This document shows, piece after piece, positions 35,201 through 50,200 of a DNA stretch of 64,000 bases. The stretch lies in NCBI GenBank assembly GCA_947623455.1, contig OX392538.1:25667001-25731000 (forward strand), given 5' to 3'. The translations under genes were made by a program, and so were the position numbers. Numbering within the stretch: the stretch's first letter is position 1; each line of letters starts with the position of its first letter. Source of the stretch: Mimachlamys varia (Eukaryota > Mollusca > Bivalvia > Pectinida > Pectinidae). A model generated the notes under the pieces. That model was not told the DNA's origin. It made no database searches and saw only the letters and a program-made list of their open reading frames with translations.

Positions 35201-38200
35201 CATGTCGTATAGTGAAAATCAGGGCCATGATATAATATAACAGGAACAATAGTCAGAAAGTCACGTACAAACAGAATAGGAGTCTGTTTATTCGAGACTA
35301 TATATTAAAACCTTATATCAGATTCAAAAGAATGTATACCTGATGGTTAAAGAGAGGAGAGCGAACGTTGTCGTTTTCGTCCAAGACAGCCACCTCAATA
35401 TTATCAAAACCCAATGCTTCCGCCATGAAATTGAGAAACTCGATCTCGCCTGTACTATCTGTGATTTCATAGGTAACTTCAGCCGGCGACTTATTTGGAA
35501 TAAATTCCAATCCTTGTACTTCTCCGTCGACACTATTTACGGTAATACCCTCCTGATTGTATTCGGAGATGGTTTCGACGTCACATTCTGCAAATAAAGA
35601 TTGAAGCGATTCAGAAACGCAACAACGGTGCCGCATTGAAAACAACTCGTGACTGCATGAACATAAAGCAATACCGGAATCTACACATTGTTTTTATGAT
35701 ATCAAACACACAGCAGTGTTTGAAGAGTGAAAATATTTTCTGTTTCAGTTTCGTCCATTTTGAATTTTCATTAAATTAAAAAAGATATTATATAAACAAT
35801 ATTGAGCTTTTTTCCATTTATTTCTGGTCATATTTTTCTAAATATCTGCAATAAAAAATCAAGAATATTTATAAGAACATTTATACCGGAAAATCGAAAC
35901 AAATTTTTGTCCTTCATATATTTGTGTTCAAAACAGACAGTTTATATCAGAATATAGCAATGCAAACTTTTCAAACTAAAGTCAACGGACTGTTTAGCAG
36001 AACATGACAAATCAATTTGAACATGAACATCTCGATACATGTATTTATTCATCTGTAATCATGCCTGTGCCTATGGGTTCTGTTTTGTTGTTTTCGTTAT
36101 GGTTTTTCGTTTGTTGTTTTTGTGTTTTTAATTATATAATGACTATTATATATATGGTGATATGTGAAATAACTTCGCTTAAATCCTTTTGTTTCTACCA
36201 CAATACCCTGTGTTATTCCAATTTCAAAACATTGTATAAACGTGCCAACTGTTGGATACATAGAGAATATTACATGGCCATTTCCATATAAGACCTTATA
36301 GGCCCAAGGGTCGATATTGGGTCGAGGGTTGATACAAGTCCTGATATGTAAATGACCATGTCATATTCTATTTATTATATACTTTGAATTTTGTGTCGGT
36401 TCATGATGATCTGTTTTTGATGATGTCTAATATTTGTTCCTTGTTTTGTCATCGTTTGGACAATGATTAAGATAATAATTCATACTTGTACCATTAATAA
36501 TTGATTGGGTATTATTTACCTGTTCCTCTACATCGACGTCTTCGTTAAATTATGTATCTTTTTCTTCTATTAATCCATCAAGCTTTAGTGTTCTTGATTC
36601 GATAGACACCATAACGTTCTCGACAATATCAACGTCAACATCTGTCCTCCTATCGATTTTCGATTGTTGTAACGTCATGAACGTCATATGACGTCACAGC
36701 GATTTCGTAAGCGGGCTGATACAGTGTATTCGGCCCGCTCAGCAAGCGGGCTGATACAGTGTATTCGGTCCGCTTAGCGAAGAATTGCCCATATTGGCCC
36801 GGCGGGCTGATATGTACTAAAAACATGCGTATTTATCAAGTATACAATTTCCCTGTATTTTATAGTAAGTATATAATAAATATATGTTATATACCACTAG
36901 CGGAATATGACCTTCTGGACCTTCGATTGGTAGGGAAATTGAACATTGACCGGAAATCACGTGGTTCAATGCCACGTGCAGATTGTTGGCGTCGTCATGT
37001 ATTGTTGACGTCACAACTTCACGAGAATATATACAATATACTGTGCTTTCACGCTTGTAGTCCGCGGTTCATTTGAAAACAACACTGCCACTACCGACTT
37101 AATAGTATTGTGGTAGAAACAGGTCACACGACTCGTTATTATTGGATATGGAATTTATTTCACTCTCGTTAATTAATTTTTAAAGTTACAAACGACACTC
37201 ACAAAATCTCGTGTCTTTTGTATCTTTAAGACAATAATTAATTCGAATGAAAGTAATTCCATATCCAACAAACCACTCGTTGTGTAATCGCTATATATAC
37301 TTTTTCATTATAACTGTATATCCACAGATGAGGATAAAGGCCACATCACTATAGGTACCTTTCGTTGTTGTAGTAGGTGACGGCGTGGTAGTAGTAGTCG
37401 CTGTGGTTGTGGTTGAAGAGAGCGAGGACGTTGACGAAGTTTCAGTTGGTGTGGTGGTTTTAGTGGGCGGTGTCGTTATAGTCGGTGTGGTGGTTTTAGT
37501 GGGCGGTGTCGTTATAGTCGGTGTGGTGGTTTTAGTGGATGTTGAAACTGGTGTAGTAGTAGGAATAGGTGTTGTGGTTGTCGGTGTTGTAGTTGTTGTT
37601 GTAGGTGACGTCGTAGTGGAAGGTAACGGCGTCGTGGTAAGTGAAGTAGTTGTAGACTTTTCCGTTGTTGTTGATGCCATTGATGTCGTGGTTGCTAGAA
37701 AACAAATAGAAGTAGTAAACCAAAGAGCAAAACATACATAATGATCATTCCATTTAATTACTGATTTGATTTTGTCTATTCAGTTTCCAATTATATTCAG
37801 TTTACTTAATGTTACAAAAATCAGAAAATATATCTTATTTCACACAAAACACAAGAAATCGTCGAGTGAAATTTGAAAAGAAAGAGCCTGGAATTTGAAA
37901 TTGAGACAAAAATCAATTACATGAGTATCGGGATACATTTTACCTATTCAGAGATATCATACATCAATTCACATACTCTGTTTTATTCCAAATTACAAAG
38001 AAAAAGAAAAAAATATATCGTATGAATTCAGCATAATTTTAGAATTCTTACCCTGTTTTCCACAATATACAATTTCCTGTAATGTGAGTTTAGGAGGAGT
38101 GTACGACGAAGTGAAATACATAGTGACCCTCAACTTTACACCAACAGTACTTTTCAGTTCCTCATCAATGCTGACATCACCCGTCGAAATTCCATCAATC

Positions 38201-41200
38201 TGTAAACAAAAACACACATTTAATCGTAATGATGATTCATTCTATTAAATAAAATTTCTTCGAAAACACTTTATCCACGTTGTAAGGTAAAGATCGGGGC
38301 ATGCTATAATATAACAGGAACAATAGTCAGAAAGTCACGTACAAACAGAATAGGAGTCTGTTCATTCAAAACGATATATTCAAAACTTTACATCAGATTC
38401 GAACGACTGTATACCTGATGGTTATCGAGAGGAGAGCGAACGTTGTCGTTTTCGTCCAAGACAGCCAGCTCAATATTATCAAAACCCAATGCTTCCGCCT
38501 TGAAATTGAGAAACTCGATCTCGCCTGTACTATCTGTGATTTCAAACGTAGCTTCAGCCGGCGACTTATTTGGAGTAAATTCCAATCCTTGTGATTCTCC
38601 GTCGATACTAGTTATGGTAATACCGTCCTGATTGTATTGAGAGATAGTTTGGACGTCACATTCTGAAAATAAAGACAACAGTGCAGCATTGAGGACAACT
38701 CATTATTGTATAAAAGTAAATCACAACCGTAGAGCAATACACATCTTTTATTATTTCAAACACACTGCAGTTTGTGATTAGTGATATTTTTTTTATCTTT
38801 GAGTTTCGTGCATATCAAATTTTCATTTAATTAAGAAAGATACAATTATTTGAAAATCATACAATTTTAGAATGACTTTCAAGACCGTTTTAATTAGCAT
38901 TTTTCTATCATTTTTATTTCTAAATTATTTCAATGGAAAATCACCAAAATACCCTCAGAACATTTTCATTGTAAATATGTGTGTTCCAAAAACAGTTAAC
39001 ATCAGAATATAGCAATACAAACTTATAAAAATAAAGTCAACGCACTATCAAGCGGAAGATGAAATATCAATTTTGATATGAACAACCCGATATATGCATT
39101 AATCTTGGAAACTTATCTGTGCCTATCGTTTATTTTGTTGTTGTTTTTTATATAATATTTCTTTATTGTGTATCCTTTGATAAACAATGATAAAGAAAAT
39201 ACCACTTTAGATACCTTTTGCTGTTGTAGTAGATGACGGCGTGGTAGTAGTAGTCGTTGTGGTTGTGGTTGAAGAGAGCGAGGACGTTGAAGAAGTTTCA
39301 GTTGGTGTGGTGGTTTTAGTGGGCGGTGTCGTTATAGTCGGTGTGGTGGTTTTAGTGGATGTTGAAACTGGTGTAGTTGAAGGAATAGGTGTTGTGGTGG
39401 TCGTCGTTGTAGTTGTTGTAGGTGACGTCGTAGTGGAAGGTGACGACGTTGTAGGCCTTTCCGTTGTTGTTGATGCCATTGATGGCGTGGTGGCTAGAAA
39501 ACAAATAGAAAAACATACAGTACAACATATAGAAAGATCTTTCTAATCAGAGAATACCAAAGCGTAAAAAAACGTATATCAAAATTATCACACAACACAA
39601 AAACTTGTCGATTGAAATGAGACAAGACATTGCCTGGTATCGGGAATTTGAAATTGAGACAAAAACAAATCACATGAAAATCGGTATGCATTTTACCTAT
39701 TCAGAAATATCATATATACATTATCATACTGTTTTATTCCAAATGACGAAAACAAACCATATCGCCTAAATTCAGCATCATTTTAGAATTCTTACCCTGT
39801 TTTCCACAATATACAATTTCCTGTAACGTGAGTTTAGGAGGAGAGTACGACGGAGTGAAATACATAGTGACCCTCAACTTTACACCAACAGTACTTTTCA
39901 GTTCCTCATCAATGCTGACATCACCCGTCGAAATTCCATCAATCTGTAAACAAAAACACACATTTAATCGTAATGATGATTCATTCTATTGAACAAAATT
40001 TCTTCGAAAACACTTTATCCACGTTGTAAGGTAAAGATCGGGGCCATGCTATAATATAACAGGAACAATAGTAAGAAATTTACGTACAAACGGAGTAGGA
40101 GTCTGTTCATTCAAGACGATATATTCAAAACTTTACATCAGATTCGAAAGAATGTATACCTGATGGTTATCGAGAGGAGAGCGAACGTTGTCGTTTTCGT
40201 CCAAAACAGCCACCTCAATATTATCAAAACCCAATGCTTCCGCCTTGAAATTGAGAAACTCGATCTCGCCTGTACTATCTGTGATTTCAAAAGTAGCTTC
40301 AGCCGGCGACTTATTTGGAGTAAATTCCAACCCTTGTGATTCTCCGTCGATACTAGTTATGGTAATACCGTCCTGATTGTATTGAGAGATAGTTTGGACG
40401 TCACATTCTGAAAATAAAGACAACAGTGCGGCATTGAGAACAACTCATTATTGTATAAAAGTAAAGCACAACCGTAGAGCAATACACATCTTTTATTATT
40501 TCAAACACACTGCAGTTTGTGTACAGTGATATTTTTTCCTCTTTGAATTTCGTGCATTTCAAATTTTCATTTCATTAAGAAAATACAATTATTTGAAAAT
40601 CATACAATTTTAAAATGACTTTCAGGACCTTTTTAATTAGTATTTTTTTTCTATCTTTTTTATTCTTAAATTACCGCAATGGAAAATCACCAAAATACGC
40701 TCAGAACATTTTCGTTGTAAATATGTGTGTTCCATACACACTTAACATCAGAATATAGCAATACAAACTTATCAAAATAAAGTCAACGCACTGACAAGCG
40801 GAAGATGAAATATCAATTTTGATATGAACAACCCGATAAATGCATTAATCTTTGAAACTTGTCTGTGCCTATTGTTTATTTTGTTGTTGTTTTTATATAA
40901 TATGTCTTTATTGTGTATCCTTTGATAAACAATGATAAAGAAAATACCACTTTAGATACCTTTTGCTGTTGTAGTAGGTGACGGCGTGGTAGTAGTAGTC
41001 GTTGTGGTTGTGGTTGAAGAGAGTGAGGACGTTGAAGAAGTTTCAGTTGGTGTGGTGGTTTTAGTTGGCGGTGTCGTTATAGTCGGTGTGGTGGTTTTAG
41101 TGGATGTTGAAACTGGTGTAGTTGAAGGAATAGGTGTTGTGGTGGTCGTCGTTGTAGTTGTTGTTGTTGTAGGTGACGTCGTAGTGGAAGGTGACGACGT

Positions 41201-44200
41201 TGTAGGCCTTTCCGTTGTTGTTGATGCCATTGATGGCGTGGTGGCTAGAAAACAAATAGAAGCAGAAAAACATACAGTACAACATACAGAAAGATCTTTC
41301 TAATCAGAGAATACCAAAGCGTAAAAAAACGTATATCAAAATAATGACACAAACAAAAACGTGTCGAGTGAAATTTGACAAGACATTGCCTGGTATTGAG
41401 AATTTGAAATTGAGACAAAAACAAATCACATGAATATCGGTATGCATTTTACCTATTCAGAAATATCATATATACATTTCCATACTGTTTTATTCCAAAT
41501 TACGAAAAAAAACCATTTCGCCTGAATTCAGCATAATTTTAGAATTCTTACCCTGTTTCCCACAATATACAATTTCCTGTAATGTGAGTTTAGGAGGAGT
41601 GTACGACGGAGTGAAATACATAGTGACCCTCAACTTTACACCAACAGTACTTTTCAGTTCCTCATCAATGCTGACATCACCCGTCGAAATTCCATCAATC
41701 TGCAAACAAAAACACACATTTAATCGTAATGATGATTCATTTTATTGAATCAAATTTCTTCGAAAACACTTTATCCATGTTGTAATGTGAAGATCGGGGT
41801 CATAATATAATATAACAGGAACAATAGTAAGAAATTAACGTACAAACGGAGTAGGAGTCTGTTCATTCAAGACGATATATTCAAAACTTTACATCAGATT
41901 CGAAAGAATGTATACCTGATGGTTATCGAGAGGAGAGCGAACGTTGTCGTTTTCGTCCAAAACAGCCACCTCAATATTATCAAAACCCAATGCTTCCGCC
42001 TTGAAATTGAGAAACTCGATCTCGCCTGTACTATCTGTGATTTCATAGGTAACTTCAGCCGGCGACTTATTTGGAGTAAATTCCAATCCTTGCGTTTCTC
42101 CGTCGACACTATTTACGGTAATACTCTCTTGATTGTATTGAGAGATAGTTTGGACGTCACATTCTGAAAATAAAAGACAACAGTGCGGCATTGAGGATAA
42201 CTCATTATTTTATAAAAGTAAATCACAACCGTAGAGCAAATACACATCTTTTATTATTTCAAACACACTGCAGTTTGTGTACAGTGATATTATTTGAATT
42301 TCGTGCATTTCAAATTTTCATTTAATTAAGAAAGATACAATTATTTGAAAATCATACAATTCAAGACCTTTTTAATTAGTATTTTTTTCTATCTTTTTTA
42401 TTTTTAAATTACTGCAATGGAAAATCACAAAAATACGCTCAGAACATTTTCGTCGTAATTATGTGTGTTCCAAAAACAGTTAACATCAGAATTTAGCAAT
42501 ACAAACTTATAAAAATAAAGTCAACGCACTGTCAAGCGGAAGATGAGATATCAATTTTGATATGAACAACCCGATACATGCATTTATCTTTGAAACTTGT
42601 CTGTGTCTATTGTTTATTTTTTTGTTGTTTTTTATATAATATTTCTTTATTGTGTATCCTTTGATAAACAATGATAAAGGAAATACCACTTTAGATACCT
42701 TTTGCTGTTGTAGTAGGTGACGGCGTGGTAGTAGTAGTCGTTGTGGTTGAAGAGAGCGAGGACGTTGAAGAAGTTTCAGTTGATGTGGTGGTTTTAGTTG
42801 GCGGTGTCGTTATAGTCGGCGTGGTGGTTTTAGTGGATGTTGAAACTGGTGTAGTTGTAGGAATAGGTGTTGTGGTGGTCGTCGTTGTAGTTGTTGTTGT
42901 TGTAGGTGACGTCGTAGTGGAAGGTGACGACGTTGTAGGCCTTTCCGTTGTTGTTGATGCCATTGATGGCGTGGTGGCTAGAAAACAAATAGAAGCAGAA
43001 AAACATACAGTACAACATACAGAAAGATCTTTCTAATCAGAGAATACCAAAGCGTAAAAAAACGTATATTAAAATTATGACACAAACAAAAATGTGTCGA
43101 GTGAAATTTGACAAGACATTGCCTGGTATCGGGAATTTGAAATTGAGACAAAAACAAATCACATGCATATCGGTATGCATTTTACCTATTCAGAAAAATC
43201 ATATATACATTTCCATACTGTTGTATTCCAAATGACGAAAAAAAAACCATATCGCCTAAATTTAGCATAATTTTGGAATTCTTACCCTGTTTCCCACAAT
43301 ATACAATTTCCTGTAACGTGAGTTTAGGAGGAGCGTACGACGGAGTGAAATACATAGTGACCCTCAACTTTACACCAACAGTACTTTTCAGTTCCTCATC
43401 AATGCTGACATCACCCGTCGAAATTCCATCAATCTGTAAACAAAAACACACATTTAATCGTAATGATGATTCATTCTATTGAATAAAATTTCTTCGAAAA
43501 CACTTTATCCACGTTCTAATGTAAAGATCGGGGCCATAATATAATATAACAGGAACATTAGTAAGAAATTAACGTACAAACGGAGTAGGAGTCTGTTCAT
43601 TCAAGACGATATATTCAAAACTTTACATCAGATTCGAAAGAATGTATACCTGATGGTTAAAGAGAGGAGAGCGAACGTTGTCGTTTTCGTCCAAAACAGC
43701 CAGCTCAATATTATCAAAACCCAATGCTTCCGCCTTGAAATTGAGAAACTTCATCTCGCCTGTACTATCTGTGATTTCAAAAGTAGCTTCAGCCGGCGAC
43801 TTATTTGGAGTAAATTCCAATCCTTGTGTTTCTCCGTCGATACTAGTTATGGTAATACCGTCCTGATTGTATTGAGAGATAGTTTGGACGTCACATTCTG
43901 AAAATAAAAATAGGATCCATTCAGAAATGTAACAACAGTGCGGCATTGAGAACAACTCATTATTGTATAAAAGTAAATCACAACCGTAGAGCAATACACA
44001 TCTTTTATTATTTCAAACACACTGCAGTTTGTGTACACTGATATTATTTGAATTTCGTGCATTTCAAATTTTCATTTAATTAAGAAAGATACAATTATTT
44101 GAAAATCATACAATTCAAGACCTTTTTAATTAGTATTTTTTTCTATCTTTTTTATTTTTAAATTACTGCAATGGAAAATCACCAAAATACCCTCAGAACA

Positions 44201-47200
44201 TTTTCATCGTAATTATGTGTGTTCCAAAAACATTTAACATCAGAATTTAGCAATACAAACTTATAAAAATAAAGTCAACGCACTGTCAAGCGGAAGATGA
44301 AATATGAATTTTGATATGAACAACCCGACACATGCATTAATCTTTGAAACTTGTCTGTGTCTATTGTTTATTTTTTTGTTGTTTTTTTATATAATATTTC
44401 TTTATTGTGTATCCTTTGATAAACAATGATAAAGGAAATACCACTTTAGATACCTTTTGCTGTTGTAGTAGGTGACGGCGTGGTAGTAGTAGTCGTTGTC
44501 GTTGTGGTTGAAGAAAGCGGGGACGTTGAAGAAGTTTCAGTTGGTGTGGTGGTTCTAGTGGGCGCAGTCGTTATAGTCGGTGTGGTGGTTTTAGTGGATG
44601 TTGAAACTGGTGTAGTTGAAGGAATAGGTGTTGTGGTGGTCGTCGTCGTTGTTGTAGATGACGTCATTGTGGTAGGTGACGTCGATGAAGAAGATGATTC
44701 CGTCGTGCTATGTGACGTCGTTGTGGTAGGTAAAGGTGTTGTAGATTTTTTCGTTGACGGTGTTGATGCAATCGATGACGTGGTTACTAGAACAGAGCAG
44801 TAAAATTCGTTGTTAGTGAAAGGAAAAAGACGGAATTTACAGAATAATGTCTGAATCTTATTCCTGATAGGCTATGTTCACTATTTGATTATATATTGTT
44901 TTATCAAATATCTCACATATATCCAGCTGAACTTTTACTTAACATGGCTTGTCATCTGTATGTTTAAATCGAACCAACATATTTATATATTAACATGAGT
45001 TTTGCATATTCTGAAATACATACATACAGCATGTCACAGAAAAACCTTTTCATACTATTTATTCAAAATATCAACAATGATTATTGCCTAGATTAAGCAT
45101 ACTTTTAGAATACTTACCCTGTCTTCCACAATATCCGATTTCATTTATTATGAGTTTAGGAGAAGCATAAAACGGATTGGAGTATAACGTTATCCTCAAC
45201 TTAACACCAATTGTATTTTTCAAGTCCTCGTTTATGTTGACAACACCCGTCGGATTTCCAGCAATCTGTGAACAAAAACAAACGTTTAATCGTAATAGTG
45301 ATTCCCTTCATAGACTCGAAACTCTCGGAAAACGCATTATCCGTGTTATGTGAAGATGATTGGAGCGATATTATAACCTGAACAACAGTCAAAACGTTGA
45401 GTAAAACATAGTATTTCCAGGTAATTCGACATGATAGAAATAACAAAAACCTTATATCTATAAAAAAAAACAAAAGCATACCTGATGGCTATAGAGAGGA
45501 GCGAGAACGTTGTTATTTTCGTCTAAGACGGCAACCTCAATATTTTGAATCTGACTTGCTTCTGCCTTGATGCTTAGGAATTCGATCGCACCTGTACTAG
45601 ATGGGATTTCATAGGTAACTACAGCCACCTGTGCATTTGGAGAAAATTCCAATCCTTGTTTGTCTCCGTCGGTACTTATCACCGTAACAATGTCCTGATT
45701 GGACGCAGATATTGTTTTGTAGTCACATTCTGAAAATATAGATTGACGCAAGTCAGAATCGCGATTACTGTGACGGATTTATAAAGGACACAAAACAGGG
45801 CTATAGATCTGGATCGAATACGAATATCATTATAATGTTTGCCATCCAACATAAATTGAAGTCATTTATCGCATCTATTTCTGTACAATTCAAAAAACAA
45901 GTTTTGCACATTAGGTACTGTTACTTGAATTCTTTATTCAATTACGTGAGACTAATTGCAAATTAAGAACAATGTATTGTTGTAAATATTTAATAAAACA
46001 TAAAATCTAAGTGACTTTTAATCAAATCTCTTAAATACCACCAAGACAATAAATTTGCTGAATTGTCAGCAAATCCTGAGAAAACAAGTAGTCTATGTTC
46101 ATTTCTCATATCAATTTCAATATTATACACTAATAAATAAAGAAGAACACGGGAGGAACATATTTGTATTAAATAATGTCAGAACTATATGTGATAGTTA
46201 AACTTAAATGAATGAAAACTATTTAAATATTGGTGTTGATTCATTAACCTATTTCTTTGATGAATACCTGACTCCGTCGTGGTTGGTGACGTCGTCGTGG
46301 TAGGTGACGTGGTCGTGGTAGGTGGCGTCGTCGTGGTTGGTGGCGTAGTCGTCGTAGGTGACTGGGTCGTAGTAGGTGACGTCGTTGTGCTAGGTGAGGC
46401 AGTCGTGCTATGTGACGTCGTTGTGGTAGGTAAAGGTGTTGTAGATTTTTTCGTTGACGGTGTTGATGCAATCGATGACGTGGTTACTATAACAGAGCAG
46501 TAAAAGTCGTTGTAAGTGAAAGGAAAAAAGACGGAATATACATAATAATCTCTGAATCTTTTTCCTGATAGGCTATGTTCACTATCTGATAATATATTGT
46601 TATATCTAAAATCGAAATTCTCACATATCTCCAGCTAAACGATTACTTAACATGGCTTGCCATCTGTATGTTTAAATCGAACCAACATATCTATATATTA
46701 ACATGAGTTTTGCATATTCTGAAATACATACATACAACATGTCACCGAAAAACTTTTTCATACCATTTATTCAAAATATCAACTATGATTATCGCGTAGA
46801 TTCAGCATACTTTTAGAATACTTACCCTGTCTTCCACAATATCCGATTTCATTTATTATGAGTTTAGGAGAAGCATAAAACGGATTGGAGTATAACGTTA
46901 TCCTCAACTTTACACCAATAGTATTTTTCAAGTCCTCGTCTATGTCGACAACACCCGTCGGATTTCCAGCAATCTGTGAACAAAAACAAACGTTTAATCG
47001 TAATAGTAATTCCCTTCATAGACTCGAATCTCTCGGAAAACGCTTTGTCGAAGTTGTATTTTGTTAAGATTGGAGCGATATTATAACCTGAACAACAGTC
47101 AAAACGTTGGGTAAAACATAGTATTTCCCTTTAATTCGACTTAATAGAAATAACAAAACCTTATAGATATAAACAAACAAAAGCATACCTGATGGCTATA

Positions 47201-50200
47201 AAGAGGAGCGAGAACGTTGTTGTTTTCGTCTAAGACGGCGACCTCAATATTTTGAATCTGACTTGCTTCTGCCTTGATTCTTAGGAATTCGATCGCACCT
47301 GTACTAGATGGGATTTCATAGGTAACTACAGCCACCTGTGCATTTGGAGAAAATTCCAATCCTTGTTTGTCTCCGTCGGTACTTATCACCGTAACAATGT
47401 CCTGATTGGACGCAGATATTGTTTTGTAGTCACATTCTGAAAATATAGATTGAAGCAAGTCAGAATCGCGATTACTGGGATGGATTTAAAAACGACGACA
47501 AGACAGGACTATAGACCTGGTTCGAATACGAATATCATTATAATGTTTGCCATCCAACATAAATTGAAGTCATATATCGCATATATTTCTGTACAATTCA
47601 AAAACTAAGTTTCGCACATTAGGTACTGTTACTTGAATTCTTTATTCAATTACGTGAGACTAATTGCAAATTAAGAACAATGTATTGTTGTAAATATTTA
47701 ATAACACATCAAATTTAAGTGACTTTTAATCAAATCTCTTATATACCACCAAGACAATAAATTTGCCGAATTGTCAGCAAATCCTGAGAAAGCAAGTAGT
47801 CTATGTTCATTTCTCATATCAATTTCAATAGTATACACTAATAAATAAAGAAGAACACGGGAGGAACATATTTGTATTAAATAATGTCAGAACTATATGT
47901 GATAGTTAAACTTAAATGAATGAAAACTATTTAAATATTGGTGTTGATTCATTAACCTATTTCTTTGATGAATACCTGACTCCGTCGTGGTTGGTGACGT
48001 CGTCGTGGTAGGTGACGTAGTCGTCGTAGGTGACTGGGTCGTAGTAGGTGACGTCGTTGTGCTAGGTGAGGCAGTCGTGCTATGTGACGTCGTTGTGGTA
48101 GGTAAAGGTGTTGTAGATTGTTTCGTTGACGGTGTTGATGCGATCGATGAGGTGGTTACTAGAACAGAGCAGTAAAAGTCGTTGTAAGTGAAAGGAAAAG
48201 GACGGAATATACAGAATAATCTCTCAATCTTTTTTCCTGATAGGCTATGTTCACTATCTGATTATATATTGTTGCATCAAATATCGAAATTTTCACATAT
48301 ATCCAGCTAAACTTTAACTTATGGCTTGCCATTTGTATGTTAAAATCGAACCAACATATCTATATACCAACATGAGTTTTACATATCCTGAAATACATAC
48401 ATACAATATGTCACAGAAAGACCTTTTCATACCATTTATTCAAAACATCAACTATGATTATTTCCTAGATTCAGAATACTTTTAGAACACTTACCCTGTC
48501 TTCCACAATATCCGATTTCATTTATTATGAGTTTAGGAGAAGCATAAAACGGATTGGAGTATAACGTTATCCTCAACTTAACACCAATTGTATTTTTCAA
48601 GTCCTCGTCTATGTTGACAACACCCGTCGGATTTCCAGCAATCTGTGAACAAAAACAAACGTTTAATCGTAATAGTGATTCCCTTCATAGACTCGAAACT
48701 CTCGGAAAACGCATTATCCGTGTTATGTGAAGATGATTGGAGCGATATTATAACCTGAACAACAGTCAAAACGTTGAGTAAAACATAGTATTTCCAGGTA
48801 ATTCGACATGATAGAAATAACAAAAACCTTATATCTATAAACAAACAAAAGCATACCTGATGGCTATAAAGAGGAGCGAGAACGTTGTTGTTTTCGTCTA
48901 AGACGGCGACCTCAATATTTTGAATCTGACTTGCTTCTGCCTTGATTCTTAGGAATTCGATCGCACCTGTACTAGATGGGATTTCATAGGTAACTACAGC
49001 CACCTGTGCATTTGGAGAAAATTCCAATCCTTGTTTGTCTCCGTCGGTACTTATCACCGTAACAATGTCCTGATTGGACGCAGATATTGTTTTGTAGTCA
49101 CATTCTGAAAATATAGATTGAAGCAAGTCAGAATCGCGATTACTGGGATGGATTTAAAAACGACGACAAGACAGGACTATAGACCTGGATCGAATACGAA
49201 TATCATTATAATGTTTGCCATCCAACATTAATTGAAGTCATATATCGCATATATTTCTGTACAATTCAAAAATTAAGTTTTGTACATTAGGTACTGTTAC
49301 CTGAATTCTTTTTTTAATTATGCGACACTGATTGCAAATTAAGAACAATGTATTGTTGTAAATATTTAATAACACATCAAATTTAAGTGACTTTTAATCA
49401 AATCTCTTAAATACCACCAAGACAATAAATTTGCTGAATTGTCAGCAAATCCTGAGAAAGCAAGTAGTCTATGTTCATTTCTCATATCAATTTCAATATT
49501 ATACACCAATAAATAAAGAAGAACACGGGAGGAACATATTTGTATTAAATAATGTCAGAACTATATGTGATAGTTAAACTTAAATGAATGAAAACTATTT
49601 AAATATTGGTGTTGATTCATTAACCTATTTCTGTGATGAATACCTGACTCCGTCGTGGTTGGTGACGTGGTCGTGGTTGGTGACGTGGTCGTGGTAGGTG
49701 ACGTCGTCGTGGTAGGTGGCGTCGTCGTGGTTGATGGCGTAGTCGTCGTAGGTGACTGGGTCGTAGTAGGTGACGTCGTTGTGCTAGGTGAGGCAGTCGT
49801 GCTTTGTGACGTCGTCGTGGTAGGTAAAGGTGTTGTAGATTTTTTCGTTGACGGTGTTGATGCAATCGATGACGTGGTTACTATAACAGAGCAGTAAAAG
49901 TCGTTGTAAGTGAAAGGAAAAAAGACGGAATATACAGAATAATCTCTGAATCTTATTCCTGATTGGCTATGTTCACCATCTGATTATATATTGTTGCATC
50001 GAATATCGAAATTCTCACATATATCCAGCTAAATTTTTACTTAACATGGCTTGGCATCTGTATGTTTAAATCGAACCAACATATCTATATATATACATGA
50101 GTTTTGCATATTCCGAAATACATACATACAACATGTCACAGAAAAACCTTTTCATACCATTTATTCAAAATATCAACAATGATTATTGCTTAGATTCAGC

